Positions 35,867-45,856 of a DNA stretch of 64,000 bases are shown here, piece by piece; the stretch's first letter is position 1; each line of letters starts with the position of its first letter. This stretch comes from Massilia forsythiae. GTDB lineage: Bacteria > Pseudomonadota > Gammaproteobacteria > Burkholderiales > Burkholderiaceae_D. The notes under the pieces are model-generated. The model saw nothing but the letters and a program-made list of their open reading frames with translations. It did no database searches and was not told the origin of the DNA. The stretch lies in NCBI RefSeq assembly GCF_012849555.1, contig NZ_CP051685.1, positions 1,674,001-1,738,000 on the forward strand, given 5' to 3'. The position numbers and the translations under genes are program-made.

Positions 35867-36025
35867 ATGTGGTATTTCTCCTGGATCCTCGGCCTCGGCT
35901 TCGCCCTCACGGTCGCCATCATCAACGCGATCTGGCTCGAAACCAACTATGCCTTCGGCCAGCGCACCGAGGACACGACCATGGCGCGCTTCGAGGATGC
36001 GCGCCGCACGAAGAAACAGCGCTGA
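35867..36025 (+). CDS. cydX: CydX (YbgT-like) small subunit of cytochrome bd
   Basis: 52-residue one-helix protein: MWYFSWILGLGFALT, then NAIWLET with the conserved Trp and Glu, and a polar C-terminus (ARRTKKQR). CydX stabilises the hemes in the CydAB complex. It follows cydB by 28 bases with an AAAGGA ribosome site. So the operon is cydP-cydA-cydB-cydX. Confidence 0.92.
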   Translation: MWYFSWILGLGFALTVAIINAIWLETNYAFGQRTEDTTMARFEDARRTKKQR

Positions 36026-36077
36026 TCCAGGCTAGGCAGGCATGGCGCGCGCTTGCGCAAGGCGGCGGTCCGTTCTT

Positions 36078-36095
36078 GACGTTTACGTTAACGTC
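36078..36095 (+). promoter_or_regulatory. LiuR-like palindrome in the icmF promoter
   Basis: GACGTT, six bases, AACGTC. A -35 TTGACG (36076-36081) overlaps its left arm and a -10 TACCGT at 36099-36104 follows after 17 bp. The arms resemble those bound by LiuR, a MerR-type regulator of branched-chain amino acid breakdown in Proteobacteria. Regulator identity is inferred. Confidence 0.55.
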
Positions 36096-36144
36096 ATATA
36101 CCGTACCGTGAAACCTGTTCGTTTCCGCCATCCCAAGGAACACC

Positions 36145-39100
36145 ATGAACGACATCACCCCCGCCGCCCAACTCGCGCTGCCGGAACAAGCCAAGCTGTC
36201 CAACAAAGTCCGTTTCGTCACTGCCGCCTCGCTGTTCGACGGACACGATGCCTCGATCAACATCATGCGCCGCATCCTGCAGTCGAACGGCGCCGAGGTC
36301 GTGCACCTGGGCCACAACCGCTCGGTCGACGAGGTCGTCACCGCGGCATTGGCCGAGGACGTGCAGGGCATCGCCATTTCCAGCTACCAGGGTGGCCACG
36401 TCGAATATTTCAAGTACATGATCGACCTGCTGCGCCAGCGCGGCGGCGCCCACATCAAGGTGTTCGGCGGCGGCGGCGGCGTGATCGTGCCGAGCGAGAT
36501 CGCCGAGTTGCACGAGTACGGCGTCACCCGCATCTTCAGCCCGGAAGACGGCCAGCGTATGGGCCTGGTCGGCATGATCCGCTCGATGCTGGAAGCGTGC
36601 GACGTCGACTTGTCGCCGTATGCGCCGGCCACCATCGAGCCGCTCGTCGGCGGCGCCATCGAAGCGCGCCACCGCCCGCTGGCGCAGCTGATCACCGCGC
36701 TGGAAAACAATCAAGCGGACGCCGGCCTGCGCCGCCAGATCATGGAGCGTGCCGACGGCCTGCGGGTGCCGGTGCTCGGCATCACCGGCACCGGCGGCGC
36801 CGGCAAGTCTTCGCTGACCGACGAACTGATCCGCCGCATCCGCCTCGACCAGGGAGACAGGCTGAACATCGCGGTGGTGTCGATCGATCCGTCGCGCCGC
36901 AAGTCGGGCGGCGCCCTGCTGGGCGACCGCATCCGCATGAATGCGATCAATCCGTGGAACGGGCAAGCGCGCGTGTTCATGCGCTCGCTCGCCACGCGCG
37001 AAGCCGGTTCCGAAATCTCGCAGGCGCTGCCGGACGTGATCGCCGCCTGCAAGGTAACGGGTTTCGACCTGGTGATCGTCGAGACCTCGGGCATCGGCCA
37101 GGGCGACGCCGCCATCGTGCCGCACGTCGATCTGTCGATGTACGTCATGACCCCGGAATTCGGCGCCGCCTCGCAGCTGGAAAAGATCGACATGCTCGAT
37201 TTCTCCGACTTCATCGCGATCAACAAGTTCGACCGCAAGGGCGCGCGCGATGCCTTGCGCGACGTGGCCAAGCAGTACCAGCGCAACCGCGAATTGTGGA
37301 GCCTGGAGCCGGACCGGATGCCGGTCTATGGCACCCAGGCATCGCGCTTCAACGACGACGGCGTCACCGCGCTGTACCACGGTTTATTGCCGGCGCTGGC
37401 GCAACGCGGCCTGCACGTCGAAGCGTCGAAACTGGCGACGCCCGAGCAGAAATTCTCGGGTGGCAAGCACGTGATCGTGCCCTCGAGCCGCACGCGCTAC
37501 CTGGCCGAGATCGCGGATACCGTACGCGGCTACCACCGTAACACCGGCAAGCAGGTGACGCTGGCGCGCGAGCGCCAGCAGCTCACGGAAACCGGGCGCA
37601 TGCTGGCCGCCGCCGGGCGTGAAGTGGTCCTCGACGACCTGATCGCCGAACGCGACGGCGCTATGGACGGCGACGCAAAAAAACTGCTGGCGGCCTGGCC
37701 GCAACTGCAGGCCACCTATGCCGGCGACGAACACGTGGTGACAATCCGCGACAAGGAACTGCGCACGCGCCTGGTGCAGACCACGCTGTCTGGCACCAGG
37801 GTGCGCAAGGTAGCGTTGCCGCGCTTCGAGGACCACGGCGAGATCCTGCGCTTCCTGATGCTGGAAAACGTGCCCGGCGCCTTTCCCTACACCGCCGGCG
37901 TGTTCCCGTTCAAGCGCGAAGGAGAAGATCCGACCCGCATGTTCGCCGGAGAAGGCGACGCCTTCCGCACCAACCGCCGCTTCAAGCTGGTCTCGACCGG
38001 CATGGATGCCAAGCGCCTGTCGACCGCCTTCGATTCGGTCACGCTGTACGGCGCCGATCCGGCGCTGCGCCCGGACATCTACGGCAAAGTCGGCAACTCC
38101 GGCGTCTCGATCGCGACCCTGGACGACATGAAGGTGCTGTACGACGGTTTTGATCTGTGCAGCCCGAGTACCTCGGTCTCGATGACCATCAACGGTCCGG
38201 CCCCGACCATCCTGGCGATGTTCATGAATACCGCCATCGACCAGCAGATCGACAAGTTCAACGCCGACAAGGGCCGTGCGCCGGACGCCGAGGAAGCGGC
38301 GCAAATCCGCGCCTGGGTGCTGGCCAACGTGCGCGGCACCGTGCAGGCCGACATCCTCAAGGAAGATCAGGGCCAGAACACCTGCATCTTCTCGACCGAG
38401 TTTTCGCTGAAAGTGATGGGCGACATCCAGGCGTATTTCGTCCAGAACCAGGTGCGCAACTTCTATTCGGTGTCGATCTCGGGTTACCACATCGCAGAAG
38501 CGGGCGCCAATCCGATCTCGCAGCTGGCGTTCACCCTGTCCAACGGTTTTACTTTCGTCGAAGCGTACCTGGCGCGCGGCATGCACATCGACGATTTCGC
38601 GCCGAACTTGTCCTTCTTCTTCAGCAACGGCATGGACCCGGAATACACGGTGCTGGGGCGCGTCGCTCGCCGTATCTGGGCAGTGTCGATGCGCGACAAG
38701 TACGGCGCCAACGACCGCTCGCAAAAGCTGAAGTACCACGTGCAGACCTCGGGCCGCTCGCTGCACGCCCAGGAGATCGACTTCAACGACATCCGCACCA
38801 CGCTGCAGGCGCTGATCGCGATCTACGACAACTGCAACTCGCTGCACACCAATGCCTACGACGAAGCGATCACCACGCCCACCGACGAATCGGTGCGGCG
38901 CGCGCTGGCCATCCAGCTGATCATCAACCGCGAATGGGGCCTGGCCAAGAATGAAAATCCGAACCAGGGTTCGTACATCCTCGAGGAGCTGACCGACCTG
39001 GTCGAAGAGGCCGTGCTGCAGGAATTCGAGCGCATCGCCGAGCGCGGCGGCGTGCTGGGCGCCATGGAGACGGGCTACCAGCGCGGCAAGATCCAGGAAG

Positions 39101-39432
39101 AGTCGATGCTGTACGAGCACCGCAAGCACGATGGCTCCCTGCCGATTATCGGCGTCAACACCTTCCGTAATCCGAAGGGTGCGCAAGCCCCCGCGACCAT
39201 TGAGCTGGCGCGCTCCACCGACGACGAAAAGCAATCGCAGCTGGCGCGCCTGGAAGATTTTCATCGGCGCCACGCCGGCAGCGCGCCCGCTGCCCTGGCG
39301 GCCTTGCAGCAAGCTGCGATCGACAACGACAACGTGTTCGCGCGCCTGATGGATGCGGTGCGCGTCTGTTCGCTCGGCCAGGTCACGACCGCGCTGTTCG
39401 AAGTCGGCGGCCAGTACCGGCGCAACATGTAA
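36145..39432 (+). CDS. icmF: IcmF fused isobutyryl-CoA mutase
   Basis: 1095 residues. It is an adenosylcobalamin-dependent acyl-CoA mutase that interconverts isobutyryl-CoA and n-butyryl-CoA (and isovaleryl-CoA/pivalyl-CoA in some). Order: an N-terminal B12-binding domain with the His of DGHDASI; a central MeaI-type GTPase chaperone with P-loop TGGAGKSSL near 215; and a C-terminal substrate-binding TIM barrel from about 560. The fused chaperone protects the cofactor. It stands alone as a single-gene unit behind a LiuR-like palindrome and is followed by a long inverted repeat. Confidence 0.96.
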   Translation: MNDITPAAQLALPEQAKLSNKVRFVTAASLFDGHDASINIMRRILQSNGAEVVHLGHNRSVDEVVTAALAEDVQGIAISSYQGGHVEYFKYMIDLLRQRGGAHIKVFGGGGGVIVPSEIAELHEYGVTRIFSPEDGQRMGLVGMIRSMLEACDVDLSPYAPATIEPLVGGAIEARHRPLAQLITALENNQADAGLRRQIMERADGLRVPVLGITGTGGAGKSSLTDELIRRIRLDQGDRLNIAVVSIDPSRRKSGGALLGDRIRMNAINPWNGQARVFMRSLATREAGSEISQALPDVIAACKVTGFDLVIVETSGIGQGDAAIVPHVDLSMYVMTPEFGAASQLEKIDMLDFSDFIAINKFDRKGARDALRDVAKQYQRNRELWSLEPDRMPVYGTQASRFNDDGVTALYHGLLPALAQRGLHVEASKLATPEQKFSGGKHVIVPSSRTRYLAEIADTVRGYHRNTGKQVTLARERQQLTETGRMLAAAGREVVLDDLIAERDGAMDGDAKKLLAAWPQLQATYAGDEHVVTIRDKELRTRLVQTTLSGTRVRKVALPRFEDHGEILRFLMLENVPGAFPYTAGVFPFKREGEDPTRMFAGEGDAFRTNRRFKLVSTGMDAKRLSTAFDSVTLYGADPALRPDIYGKVGNSGVSIATLDDMKVLYDGFDLCSPSTSVSMTINGPAPTILAMFMNTAIDQQIDKFNADKGRAPDAEEAAQIRAWVLANVRGTVQADILKEDQGQNTCIFSTEFSLKVMGDIQAYFVQNQVRNFYSVSISGYHIAEAGANPISQLAFTLSNGFTFVEAYLARGMHIDDFAPNLSFFFSNGMDPEYTVLGRVARRIWAVSMRDKYGANDRSQKLKYHVQTSGRSLHAQEIDFNDIRTTLQALIAIYDNCNSLHTNAYDEAITTPTDESVRRALAIQLIINREWGLAKNENPNQGSYILEELTDLVEEAVLQEFERIAERGGVLGAMETGYQRGKIQEESMLYEHRKHDGSLPIIGVNTFRNPKGAQAPATIELARSTDDEKQSQLARLEDFHRRHAGSAPAALAALQQAAIDNDNVFARLMDAVRVCSLGQVTTALFEVGGQYRRNM

Positions 39433-39468
39433 GCGGCAAGGCAAGCCGTGTCCTGCATTGACCGCTCG

Positions 39469-39544
39469 CAAACCGGGGTCAGAGCCCGAAATTTGGCAAT
39501 ATCTGCCAGGATGTTTCCAAAATCAGGGCTCTGACCCCGGTTTG
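39469..39544. repeat. 19-bp perfect inverted repeat around 38 bases
   Basis: Arm 39469-39487 (CAAACCGGGGTCAGAGCCC) and its exact complement 39526-39544 enclose 38 bases. The GGGGTCAGAGCCC core is, to my knowledge, common in betaproteobacterial intergenic REP-like elements. It lies between icmF and the 39622 gene and could form a bidirectional terminator or be a REP-type mobile element. Confidence 0.75.
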
Positions 39545-39621
39545 ATGTTGAACAAATGGTGACGTAGCGCTGCTAGTGACACTGCCCTAGAATGGCTCCA
39601 GAACGATCCCAGGAGCCATGC

Positions 39622-39942
39622 ATGCCGATCAAGCCGGAAGACCTTGCCGCCCTGATACGCGAAGTCGAGCAGGAAGACCCCATCGATTTCGCCGATCTGC
39701 CCTTTCCCGAAGACGAGCTGCGCCAGCTGATCGCCAACCACCTGTGCGAGATGGCGGCGGCGATGGAGAATTTCAGTACCGAAGACCGCTTGATGACCCT
39801 GCTGGCGGTGGCTGCCAAGCTGGTACTGGAAAACCTGGTGCTGCACGTGCAACTGCTGCGCCGTCATGGCTTGCCGGTCGGAGACAACGTCGCAGCCTTG
39901 CTCGGTCGCCTGCGCAAGGGCGACGCACCGGATGCGCCTTGA
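39622..39942 (+). CDS. Conserved small protein of unknown function
   Basis: 106 residues; acidic N-terminal half (EDLAALIREVEQEDPIDFAD), then helical (MAAAMENFSTEDRLMTLLA) and a basic end. No signal, no membrane helix and no motif I recognise. ATG 39622 is preferred because AGGAG lies six bases upstream. It is separated from icmF by the inverted repeat and from prsT by 239 bases, so it is probably a single-gene unit. Confidence 0.7.
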   Translation: MPIKPEDLAALIREVEQEDPIDFADLPFPEDELRQLIANHLCEMAAAMENFSTEDRLMTLLAVAAKLVLENLVLHVQLLRRHGLPVGDNVAALLGRLRKGDAPDAP

Positions 39943-40115
39943 CGATCTGCATGCCATGGCATCGGCAGCGCGCACGATTGCCTCATATAGATAAAGTGCA
40001 CATTGCACTTAGCTACCGTTAATTTCTATAGAACAAATTTCTTTGATTTTCGCTGCCGTTATGGCGAAGATTTGCAACAATCGCGCCACTTATGGGTTTG
40101 GTTGACTATTCCTTC

Positions 40116-40131
40116 AGGTATTATTGTTGCT
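40116..40131 (+). promoter_or_regulatory. Weak sigma-54-like site upstream of prsT
   Basis: AGGTATTATTGTTGCT has GG and TTGC at the correct -24/-12 spacing, but its -24 element (AGGTAT) departs from TGGCAC. The start it would set is about 40 bases before the prsT ATG. PEP-CTERM genes of Zoogloea are sigma-54 dependent, so the site is plausible but weak. Confidence 0.35.
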
Positions 40132-40181
40132 GAGTAAATTCGCCAAAAAGCGAAATGCTAGCCAACCCACAAGGAATCCAG

Positions 40182-42959
40182 ATGTCGCGTCACGCCTCCA
40201 AGCTCAAACTTACCGCTGCCCTCGTGTCGGGTGCTTTACTGATGGCGGGCCTGTCCGCCTGCGGCAAGAGCGAATCGACGGCCACCCTGATGGCCGAAGC
40301 CAAGCAGTACCAGCAGAAGGGCGACCTCAAATCGGCCCTGATCCAGTTGAAGAACGCCGTCGAAAAGAGCCCGGAAGATGGCGAGGCGCGTATGCAGCTG
40401 GCAATGATGGAACTGGACATGGGCGACGCCGTCTCGGCCGACAAGGAACTGCGCAAGGCGCGCTCGCTCGGCATTGCCGCTGACCGGGTGCTGCCGTTGC
40501 TGGGCAAGACCGACATGTTGCAGGGCAAGGCCAAGGAATTGCTGGACGATATCAGCGCGGAACAGGCGGCCCGTTCGGCGCCACTGTTGACGCTGCGTGG
40601 CGACGCCCTGCTGGTGACCGGCAAGGGCGATGACGCCAAGACTGCCTACGAACAGGCGCTCGCGGTCAACCCGAACGCCGGCGATGCCTTGCTGGGACTG
40701 GCGCGCCTGGCGGCGTCGAAGCAGGACCGCGAAGGCGCCGAGCGTTATGTGAACGATGCGGTCGCCAAGGATCCGAAGAATCCGGAAGTCTGGATGGCGC
40801 GCGGCGCCCTGCTGCGCGCCACCGGTAAGGCCGACGAGGCGCTGGCGGCGTACGACGAAACGCTGAAGCTCAAGCCGGACCACCGCAGCGCCCACATCGA
40901 GAAGGCCTATCTGCAGATCACCCGCGGCAAGTTCCCCGAGGCCAAAGTAGAAATCGATGCCGCCGAAAAGGCATCGCCGGGCAACTTGTTGGTTACCTAT
41001 ACGCGCGCGCTCTACGAGTTCGCACAGGGCAAGTACGCTGCCTCCCAAGACGCATTGCAGAAAGTGCTCAAGAGCGCGCCGGACCACATGCCCAGCGTCC
41101 TGCTGGCCGGCGCGTCGGAACTGAACCTGGGCGCGACCCAGCAGGCCGAGCAGCACCTGCGCCGTTACCTGGAGGCCAATCCGAACGATGTCTACGCACG
41201 CAAGCTGCTGGCCCAGACGCTGCTCAAGCGCGCCCAGCCGGCCGATGCCGCCGCCGCGCTGGCGCCGGTGCTGAACGAATCGACCCAGGACCCGCAGTTG
41301 CTGGCCCTGGCCGGCGAATCCTACATGCAGGTGCGCGATTTCGGCAAAGCCAGCGCCTACCTGGAAAAGGCATCCACGCTGGCGCCCAAGGCGGCTGCCG
41401 TGCGCACCTCGCTCGGCCTGTCGAAGCTGGCGCAGGGTGACCAGGCGCGCGGCCTGAGCGAACTGGAACTGGCCACCGCGCTCGATCCGAAGTCGACCCA
41501 GGCCGCGGTGGCGCTGGTACAGACCGAAATGCAGCTGAAGCATTTCGACAAGGCACTGGCCGCGGTGCAGTCGCTGGAAAAACAGCAGCCCGACAATCCG
41601 CAGGTGCAGAACCTGAAAGGCGGCGTCTACATGATCAAAGGCGACCCGGCCAATGCCCGCGCCGCCTTCGAAAAGGCGGTGGCGCTGCAGCCGACCTTCC
41701 TGCCGGCCGTGACCAACCTGGCGCGCCTGGACCTGCAGGACAAGAAACCCGACGCCGCCAAGGGGCGCTTCGAGAAAGTCCTGGAAAAGGACAAGAACAA
41801 CGCCGACGCCATGGGCGCACTGGGCGAACTGGCGCTGGTGCAGAAGCACACCGACGAAGCCACCTCGTGGTTCGAAAAGGCCAGCAACGCCAACCCCGAC
41901 GCGGTGGCGCCGGCCCTCAAGCTGGGCGCGCATTACCTGCGCACCAACCAGCCGCAAAAGGCGCTGACGCTGGCGCGCAAGTTCCAGACCGCCAATCCGA
42001 CCAATCCGGAACTGCTGGACATGCTGGGCCAGGCCCAGGTGGCCACCAAGGACACCAACGGCGCGCTGGAAACCTACAGTAAGCTGGTCAACGCGGCGCC
42101 GAAATCGCCCCAGGCACAGCTGCGCCTGGCCGGCGTGCACCTCATGATGAAGAACGACAGCGCCGCCAGCGCCGACCTCAAGCGCGCGGTCGAGCTGCAG
42201 CCGAACTTCATTCCGGCGCGCCTGGTACAGGTCGACATGGCGATGCGTGCCGGCCGCAGCGACGAGGCGCTCGACATCGCGCGCCAGCTGCAGAAGCTCG
42301 ATCCGAAATCGGCCGCCGGATACGTCATCGAAGGCGATGTCATGATGTCGCAGAACAAGCCGGCCCAGGCCCTGCCTTCCTACGAGAAGGGTCTGGCGAT
42401 CTCGAATGCGCCGGAACTGTTCGTCAAGACCATGCAGGCGCTGGGCGCATCCGGCAAGACCAAGGAAGTCAGGTCGCGCGCCCAGCAATGGCTGGTCCAG
42501 CATCCGGACGACGTGCGCATCGCGCTGATGCTGGCCGAGACCAACCTGGCAGCCAAGGAATACAAGCCGGCGATCGCGGTGCTGGAAGACACGCTCAAGC
42601 GCGTCCCCAACAATCCCCTGGTATTGAACAACCTGGCCTGGGCCTACCAGCAGGAAAAGGATCCGCGCGCACTGGCGACCGCCGAGCAGGCCTATAAACT
42701 GGCCGGCGACAATCCGGGCGTGATGGATACCCTGGGCTGGATGCTGGTCGAGCAAGGCAACGCCGGGCGCGGCCTGCCGCTGCTGCAAAAGGCCAGCGGC
42801 CTGGCGCCGAACGCCGTCGAGATCCGCTATCACCTGGCGGTCGCCCTGAGCAAGAACGGCGACAAGCAGGGCGCGCGCAAGGAGCTCGACAAGGTGCTGG
42901 CGCAGAACACGCCCTTCCCCCAGATCGACGAGGCGCGCGCGTTGCTCAAGACGCTATAA
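40182..42959 (+). CDS. prsT: PrsT-type TPR-repeat lipoprotein of the XrtA/PEP-CTERM system
   Basis: 925 residues. Lipobox LSAC (Cys near residue 28) predicts an outer-membrane lipoprotein. The rest is TPR repeats in tandem from about 40 to the end, for example PNAGDALLGLARLAASKQDRE and NNPLVLNNLAWAYQQEKDPRA. The length and architecture match the PrsT family of exosortase A systems. It is thought to help secretion or assembly of the exopolysaccharide/PEP-CTERM matrix. ATG 40182 is chosen because AAGGA precedes it. It lies well separated from the main EPS operon. Confidence 0.9.
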   Translation: MSRHASKLKLTAALVSGALLMAGLSACGKSESTATLMAEAKQYQQKGDLKSALIQLKNAVEKSPEDGEARMQLAMMELDMGDAVSADKELRKARSLGIAADRVLPLLGKTDMLQGKAKELLDDISAEQAARSAPLLTLRGDALLVTGKGDDAKTAYEQALAVNPNAGDALLGLARLAASKQDREGAERYVNDAVAKDPKNPEVWMARGALLRATGKADEALAAYDETLKLKPDHRSAHIEKAYLQITRGKFPEAKVEIDAAEKASPGNLLVTYTRALYEFAQGKYAASQDALQKVLKSAPDHMPSVLLAGASELNLGATQQAEQHLRRYLEANPNDVYARKLLAQTLLKRAQPADAAAALAPVLNESTQDPQLLALAGESYMQVRDFGKASAYLEKASTLAPKAAAVRTSLGLSKLAQGDQARGLSELELATALDPKSTQAAVALVQTEMQLKHFDKALAAVQSLEKQQPDNPQVQNLKGGVYMIKGDPANARAAFEKAVALQPTFLPAVTNLARLDLQDKKPDAAKGRFEKVLEKDKNNADAMGALGELALVQKHTDEATSWFEKASNANPDAVAPALKLGAHYLRTNQPQKALTLARKFQTANPTNPELLDMLGQAQVATKDTNGALETYSKLVNAAPKSPQAQLRLAGVHLMMKNDSAASADLKRAVELQPNFIPARLVQVDMAMRAGRSDEALDIARQLQKLDPKSAAGYVIEGDVMMSQNKPAQALPSYEKGLAISNAPELFVKTMQALGASGKTKEVRSRAQQWLVQHPDDVRIALMLAETNLAAKEYKPAIAVLEDTLKRVPNNPLVLNNLAWAYQQEKDPRALATAEQAYKLAGDNPGVMDTLGWMLVEQGNAGRGLPLLQKASGLAPNAVEIRYHLAVALSKNGDKQGARKELDKVLAQNTPFPQIDEARALLKTL

Positions 42960-43234
42960 ATTGTTAATATAATTTTACTTTTATATCCGTCCATGGCCAT
43001 CGAACGATCCGCCGCATGCAGCGCCTCCCTTGCCAGGCAGGTGCTGGGCGCAGGGCAGTTCTCCGGCCAGGACCTCCGCGCCCAGGGTGGCAAGGACGCG
43101 GCAAGCCCGGGACCGGACGGCGCGCGCTTCCGGTCCGGGAATCCCGAGGGCGAGTCTGCCGCATCCCTATCGGACGCTCATGTTCGCGGTGATCGCGATA
43201 ATATGGCGCCCTCCCAATTTGAGGATGTTCTATC

Positions 43235-43897
43235 GTGAACCACGATTCGTACGGAATCCGGCTTACCGATACCCCGGAAGGCCGTAATTCGGCCAGCATG
43301 CTGATCAACAAGATGTACGCGTGGCGCGGCTACGGCAGCGCGCACCAGTTCACCGACGATCCGAACCGGATCACCCTGACCGCCACCGACAAGGGAGAGG
43401 TGGTGGGCACGCTCAGTATCGGCATCGATTCCCCGATAGGGCTGATGGCGGACCAGGTTTTCAAGGAGGAGCTGGATGCGCACCGCAACAACGGTGCGCG
43501 CCTGTGCGAATTCACCAAGTTCGCCTTCGATCCGTCGGTGCGCTCGAAGGTCTCGCTGGCCAACCTGTTTCACCTTGCCGTGATCTACGCGCGCGACATC
43601 CACAACTGCACCGACATCATCATCGAAGTGAACCCGCGCCACCGGCGCTTCTACGAGCGCATGCTCGGGTTCGTGCAGGAGGGAGAACTGAAGGTCAATC
43701 CGCGCGTCGACGCCCCGGCCTACCTGCTGCGCGTGAACCTGGCCTACGTGACCGAACAGATCGAACAGTACGGCGGCACCTATACCGAAAACAGCGAAGT
43801 CACCGAACGCTCGTTCTACCCCTATTTCTTCTCGCCGCGCGAGGAGCTCGGCATCATCCACCGTCTGCAGCGCATGGATGAGCAGGACGTCGCCTGA
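43235..43897 (+). CDS. FeeM-like N-acyltransferase (PEP-CTERM-associated), copy 1
   Basis: 220 residues of the GNAT-fold N-acyl amino acid synthase (FeeM) group, some members of which occur with PEP-CTERM/exosortase genes. Conserved blocks: NSASMLINKMYAWRGYG, ITLTATDKGEVVGTLSIGID and IEVNPRHRRFYERMLGF. FeeM enzymes take a long-chain acyl group from acyl-ACP and join it to an amino acid such as tyrosine. GTG 43235 is used; a GAGG site lies ten bases upstream. The ThiF-like gene follows after 106 bases. The paralogue at 46901 is clearly related. Substrate unknown. Confidence 0.82.
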   Translation: MNHDSYGIRLTDTPEGRNSASMLINKMYAWRGYGSAHQFTDDPNRITLTATDKGEVVGTLSIGIDSPIGLMADQVFKEELDAHRNNGARLCEFTKFAFDPSVRSKVSLANLFHLAVIYARDIHNCTDIIIEVNPRHRRFYERMLGFVQEGELKVNPRVDAPAYLLRVNLAYVTEQIEQYGGTYTENSEVTERSFYPYFFSPREELGIIHRLQRMDEQDVA

Positions 43898-44003
43898 GCG
43901 CTTCCGCTTCGGCGCATCACGCCGTGCCCGCCGCGTGCCGGCGCCATGCACGCATCGCCTCCGCTAGATCATCTCCAACCCGTTTTTCGCTTTCCGCGCG
44001 CTT

Positions 44004-44873
44004 ATGAGCACTCCGTTCCAATATGAACAAGCGTTTTCACGCAATATCGGCTGGGTCACGGCCCAGGAACAATCGAGCCTGCGCGGCAAACGCGTCGCGA
44101 TCGCCGGCGGCGGCGGCGTTGGCGGCGTCCACCTGCTGACCCTGGCGCGCCTGGGCGTGTCGCAGTTCCACATCGCCGATTTCGACACCTTCGACATCGT
44201 CAACTTCAACCGCCAGGTCGGCGCCACCATGTCGACCCTGGGTCAGCCCAAGGCCGAGGTGCTGGCGCGCATGGCCAGGGAGATCAATCCGGAAATCGAC
44301 ATCCGCATTTTCCCCGAGGGCGTCAACCAGGACAACCTGCCTGAATTCCTGAAAGGCGTCGACCTGTACGTCGATGCCCTCGACTTCTTCGCCTTCGACG
44401 CGCGCCAGCAGACCTTCGCCATGTGCGCCCGCCTTGGCGTACCGGCGACGACAGCGGCGCCGCTGGGAATGGGCGCCGCCCTGCTCAACTTCCTGCCGGG
44501 ACAGATGACCTTCGAAGACTATTTCCAGTGGGGCGAGCTTCCGGTGCTGGACAAGGCGATCCGCTTCGTGGTCGGCCTGGCGCCGGCCGGCCTGCATCGC
44601 CCCTACCTGGTGGTGCCGGAATCGGTCAGCTTCGCCGAACAACGCGGCCCGTCCACGTTCATGGCATGCCAGCTGTGCGCCGGCATCGTCGCCACCGAAG
44701 CCCTGAAAATCCTGCTGGGGCGCGGCAAGGTGCTGGCGGCGCCGCACGGCATGCAGTTCGATGCCTACCGCAACAAGCTGAGCAGGACCTGGCGTCCGGG
44801 CGGCAATCGTCACCCGATCCAGAAGCTGGCGATCGCCATCGGCAAGCGCCAGTTCGCGCGCAAGGCTGGCTGA
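44004..44873 (+). CDS. ThiF/MoeB/E1-like adenylyltransferase
   Basis: 289 residues with an E1-like Rossmann domain: nucleotide loop AIAGGGGVGGVHLLTLARLG, then DFDTFDIVNFNRQVGA, which carries the conserved Asp and Arg, and VDALDFF. Such enzymes adenylate a C-terminal Gly or carboxylate of a protein or small molecule. A Cys pair (MACQLCAG) lies near residue 220; the second CxxC of the usual zinc site is not evident. No ubiquitin-like or ThiS-like partner gene is seen in the window. It lies downstream of the FeeM-like gene and may act in the same pathway. Confidence 0.85.
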   Translation: MSTPFQYEQAFSRNIGWVTAQEQSSLRGKRVAIAGGGGVGGVHLLTLARLGVSQFHIADFDTFDIVNFNRQVGATMSTLGQPKAEVLARMAREINPEIDIRIFPEGVNQDNLPEFLKGVDLYVDALDFFAFDARQQTFAMCARLGVPATTAAPLGMGAALLNFLPGQMTFEDYFQWGELPVLDKAIRFVVGLAPAGLHRPYLVVPESVSFAEQRGPSTFMACQLCAGIVATEALKILLGRGKVLAAPHGMQFDAYRNKLSRTWRPGGNRHPIQKLAIAIGKRQFARKAG

Positions 44874-44939
44874 TTCTTCGCCGGCCGGCTCGTTCGGCCT
44901 TGGCTGGCGACGAACGGCATGACATCGCAAGACAAAAAA

Positions 44940-44963
44940 AAACCACTGCCGCGGCAGTGGTTT
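44940..44963. terminator. Bidirectional intrinsic terminator
   Basis: AAACCACTGCCGCGGCAGTGGTTT is a perfect 24-base palindrome. Minus strand continues into a run of nine Ts, plus strand into TTTCTTTC. It ends both the ThiF gene (plus) and the PEP-CTERM gene (minus). Confidence 0.92.
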
Positions 44964-45001
44964 CTTTCATGGTGGGCCCGGCATACCGGGCCGGTAGCCG
45001 G

Positions 45002-45811
45002 TTACTTCTGCTTGCGGCGGGCGAAGCCCAGACCCAACAGGCCCAGGCCCAGCAGGCCCAACGATGCCGGTTCAGGCACTTCGTTGGCGAACACGACGTC
45101 CAACGAACCGTTGATGAGTTGGGTACCGGTCGGGGTGAAGTTGTTCAGCTGGCCCGACTGGAACGACAGGTTATAGAACGGGTTCGGCGACACGAAGAAT
45201 GCCGAACCAGCAGTGGTCAGGGCGAACGTGGTTTCCGAACCGAAGCTGCCGCAGTTGATGCCGTTGCTGCCGCAGGTGCTCAGGCTCGGGTCCAGGGTAC
45301 CCAGGCCCGATACCGGGTTGCCAGACGCCAACAGCACGTCGGTGCTGTTACCGGTAAAGCTGAACGTGCCGGTACCGGTGGTCGGGTTGGCGGCAACATT
45401 GGTCTCGTCGCCGAGATCCAGGTACAGCGACAGGGAACCGGTACCTGGCTGGAAGGTGAACGAGGTCACGCCGTTGGTGGTGGTGGTGGTGCCCGAAGCG
45501 GTATAGACAGCATACAGGCCATAATCGTTGCCCAGGCCGGTGGTGCGTGCGCTCAGGCCGGTGTTGCCGCCGTTGGTGACAAACTGGCCAGCGTTCCAGT
45601 ACAGCGACACGTTGAAGGTGCCGTCGTTGTTGAAGGTAGCAACTTCAGTGTAATTACCGGTGATCTTGTCGGCAGTGAACGAAGCAGTGGCGTTTGGACC
45701 GGTCGGGGTCACGGTGAACGGATTGAAGTTTGCTGCGCTGGCAGTGGCGCTGGCGAACATGGCGGCGGCTGCTACGGAGCAAGCCAGAATGGTTTTCGAA
45801 ACTGCTTTCAT
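45002..45811 (-). CDS. pepA: PEP-CTERM protein, PepA-like (flocculation-associated)
   Basis: 269 residues, exported and probably sorted by XrtA. Signal peptide (cut near SATASAA), a mature part rich in Thr/Asn/Gly and beta-like, starting FNPFTVTPTG, and a C-terminal sorting signal: VPEPASLGLLGLGLLG, then a basic RRKQK tail. The early FNPFTV block and ADKITGNYTE resemble PepA, needed for floc formation in Zoogloea. XrtA should cut in this signal before the membrane helix. A consensus sigma-54 promoter lies 46-61 bases upstream of the start. Confidence 0.85.
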   Translation of the reverse strand: MKAVSKTILACSVAAAAMFASATASAANFNPFTVTPTGPNATASFTADKITGNYTEVATFNNDGTFNVSLYWNAGQFVTNGGNTGLSARTTGLGNDYGLYAVYTASGTTTTTNGVTSFTFQPGTGSLSLYLDLGDETNVAANPTTGTGTFSFTGNSTDVLLASGNPVSGLGTLDPSLSTCGSNGINCGSFGSETTFALTTAGSAFFVSPNPFYNLSFQSGQLNNFTPTGTQLINGSLDVVFANEVPEPASLGLLGLGLLGLGFARRKQK

Positions 45812-45856
45812 CGTGATCTCCTGGGGGTAAAGGGTGATGCTTACGAAAGCTTATAT

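Noticed and set aside
37384..39471. 695-codon open frame opposite icmF
   Set aside because: Antisense to conserved catalytic sequence of IcmF; no family resemblance.
40236..42833. 865-codon open frame opposite prsT
   Set aside because: Antisense to a clear TPR protein; no motif, no ribosome site and a composition typical of a shadow frame.
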